From assembly GCA_019115485.1 (NCBI GenBank), contig DXDM01000060.1, positions 1-42,739 of the forward strand: 42,739 bases of DNA, given 5' to 3'. This DNA comes from Candidatus Barnesiella excrementavium (GTDB lineage Bacteria; Bacteroidota; Bacteroidia; Bacteroidales; Barnesiellaceae). Position 1 is the first letter of the stretch. The number at the start of each line of letters is the position of its first letter. Positions 42,691 to 42,739 of the stretch are shown piece by piece. The translations under genes and the position numbers were made by a program. Below the pieces are notes generated by a model. The model searched no databases. It was given only the letters and a program-made list of their open reading frames with translations, and was not told the origin of the DNA.

Positions 42691-42739
42691 GGAAGATCGG
42701 AAGGAGCACACGTCTGAACTCCAGTCACTGATGCAACCG
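42686..42739. other. Illumina TruSeq adapter contamination (not genomic)
   Basis: From 42686 the sequence reads agatcgga, then agatcggaag at 42694-42703, an extra g, and the remainder of the TruSeq read-1 adapter (agcacacgtctgaactccag, then tcac) to 42728. The last 11 bases would include index sequence. It is read through from library adapter at a contig edge. Translated on the minus strand it yields the well-known false N-terminus MTGVQTCA. Confidence 0.97.

Noticed and set aside
1-42739. CRISPR arrays, IS elements, integrase attachment sites, tRNA/rRNA genes
   Set aside because: No regularly spaced repeats, transposase or integrase proteins, or tRNA-like cloverleaf sequences were recognised.
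42729-42739. Sample index sequence after the adapter
   Set aside because: Eleven bases follow the adapter, but they do not continue into the expected post-index adapter, so the index cannot be assigned.

Overview
The window is a contig end from a moderately GC-rich Bacteroidales bacterium, most likely a gut commensal of the Barnesiella/Coprobacter/Porphyromonadaceae type (inference). Three things support this. First, many start regions carry the Bacteroidetes promoter pattern TAnnTTTG, sometimes with TTTG about 20 bases upstream. Second, there is a fused MurF-alanine racemase, a GSCFA protein, a DUF4919-type protein, the 29-residue AURKAIP1/COX24-like protein and a folP-cdaA pair. Third, several secreted proteins end in type IX secretion (T9SS) type A sorting domains. 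Outside the left edge the window is dense housekeeping sequence. No tRNA, rRNA, IS element or CRISPR array was found.

Layout. 1-1039: AT-rich family 2 glycosyltransferase, probably the end of a surface-polysaccharide locus. 1186-4109: typA/bipA with a strong terminator, then a solitary beta-class DNA methyltransferase. 4133-7578 (minus): NSS-family Na+ symporter, a short membrane-anchored protein, folP and cdaA (c-di-AMP synthase). 7859-9584: VanZ-like protein, MerR-type regulator and M23 peptidase. 9800-14023: alaS, a DJ-1/PfpI protein and an OmpA-like glycine-zipper lipoprotein. 14353-16060: a two-gene unit with a small T9SS-domain protein and a secreted cysteine protease that aligns along its length with streptococcal IdeS/Mac. 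16289-19665: aroC, an M20 dipeptidase and a YhcC-like radical SAM protein. 19683-27386: a membrane TPR/LuxR-type regulator divergent from two large T9SS cell-surface proteins. 27558-28706 (minus): queuosine operon yhhQ-queF, preceded by what reads as a compact preQ1-I riboswitch. 28957-30237 (minus): CorC/HlyC-type membrane protein. 30628-32816: HU, a 29-aa ribosome-associated-type protein and RNase G. 33020-36474 (minus): GSCFA protein and MurF-Alr. 36689-38054: three overlapping genes of unknown function. 38120-42690 (minus): SlyD-like FKBP, DUF4919-type protein, PhoU, lipoprotein FKBP, LemA and the 3' part of glyS.

The last 54 bases are not genomic: they are Illumina TruSeq adapter, so glyS is cut by a library artefact. 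The strongest biological leads are the IdeS-like protease with its T9SS-domain neighbour, the preQ1 aptamer before yhhQ-queF, the unknown three-gene unit at 36689-38054, and a perfect 17-bp inverted repeat overlapping the promoter of the DUF4919-type gene.
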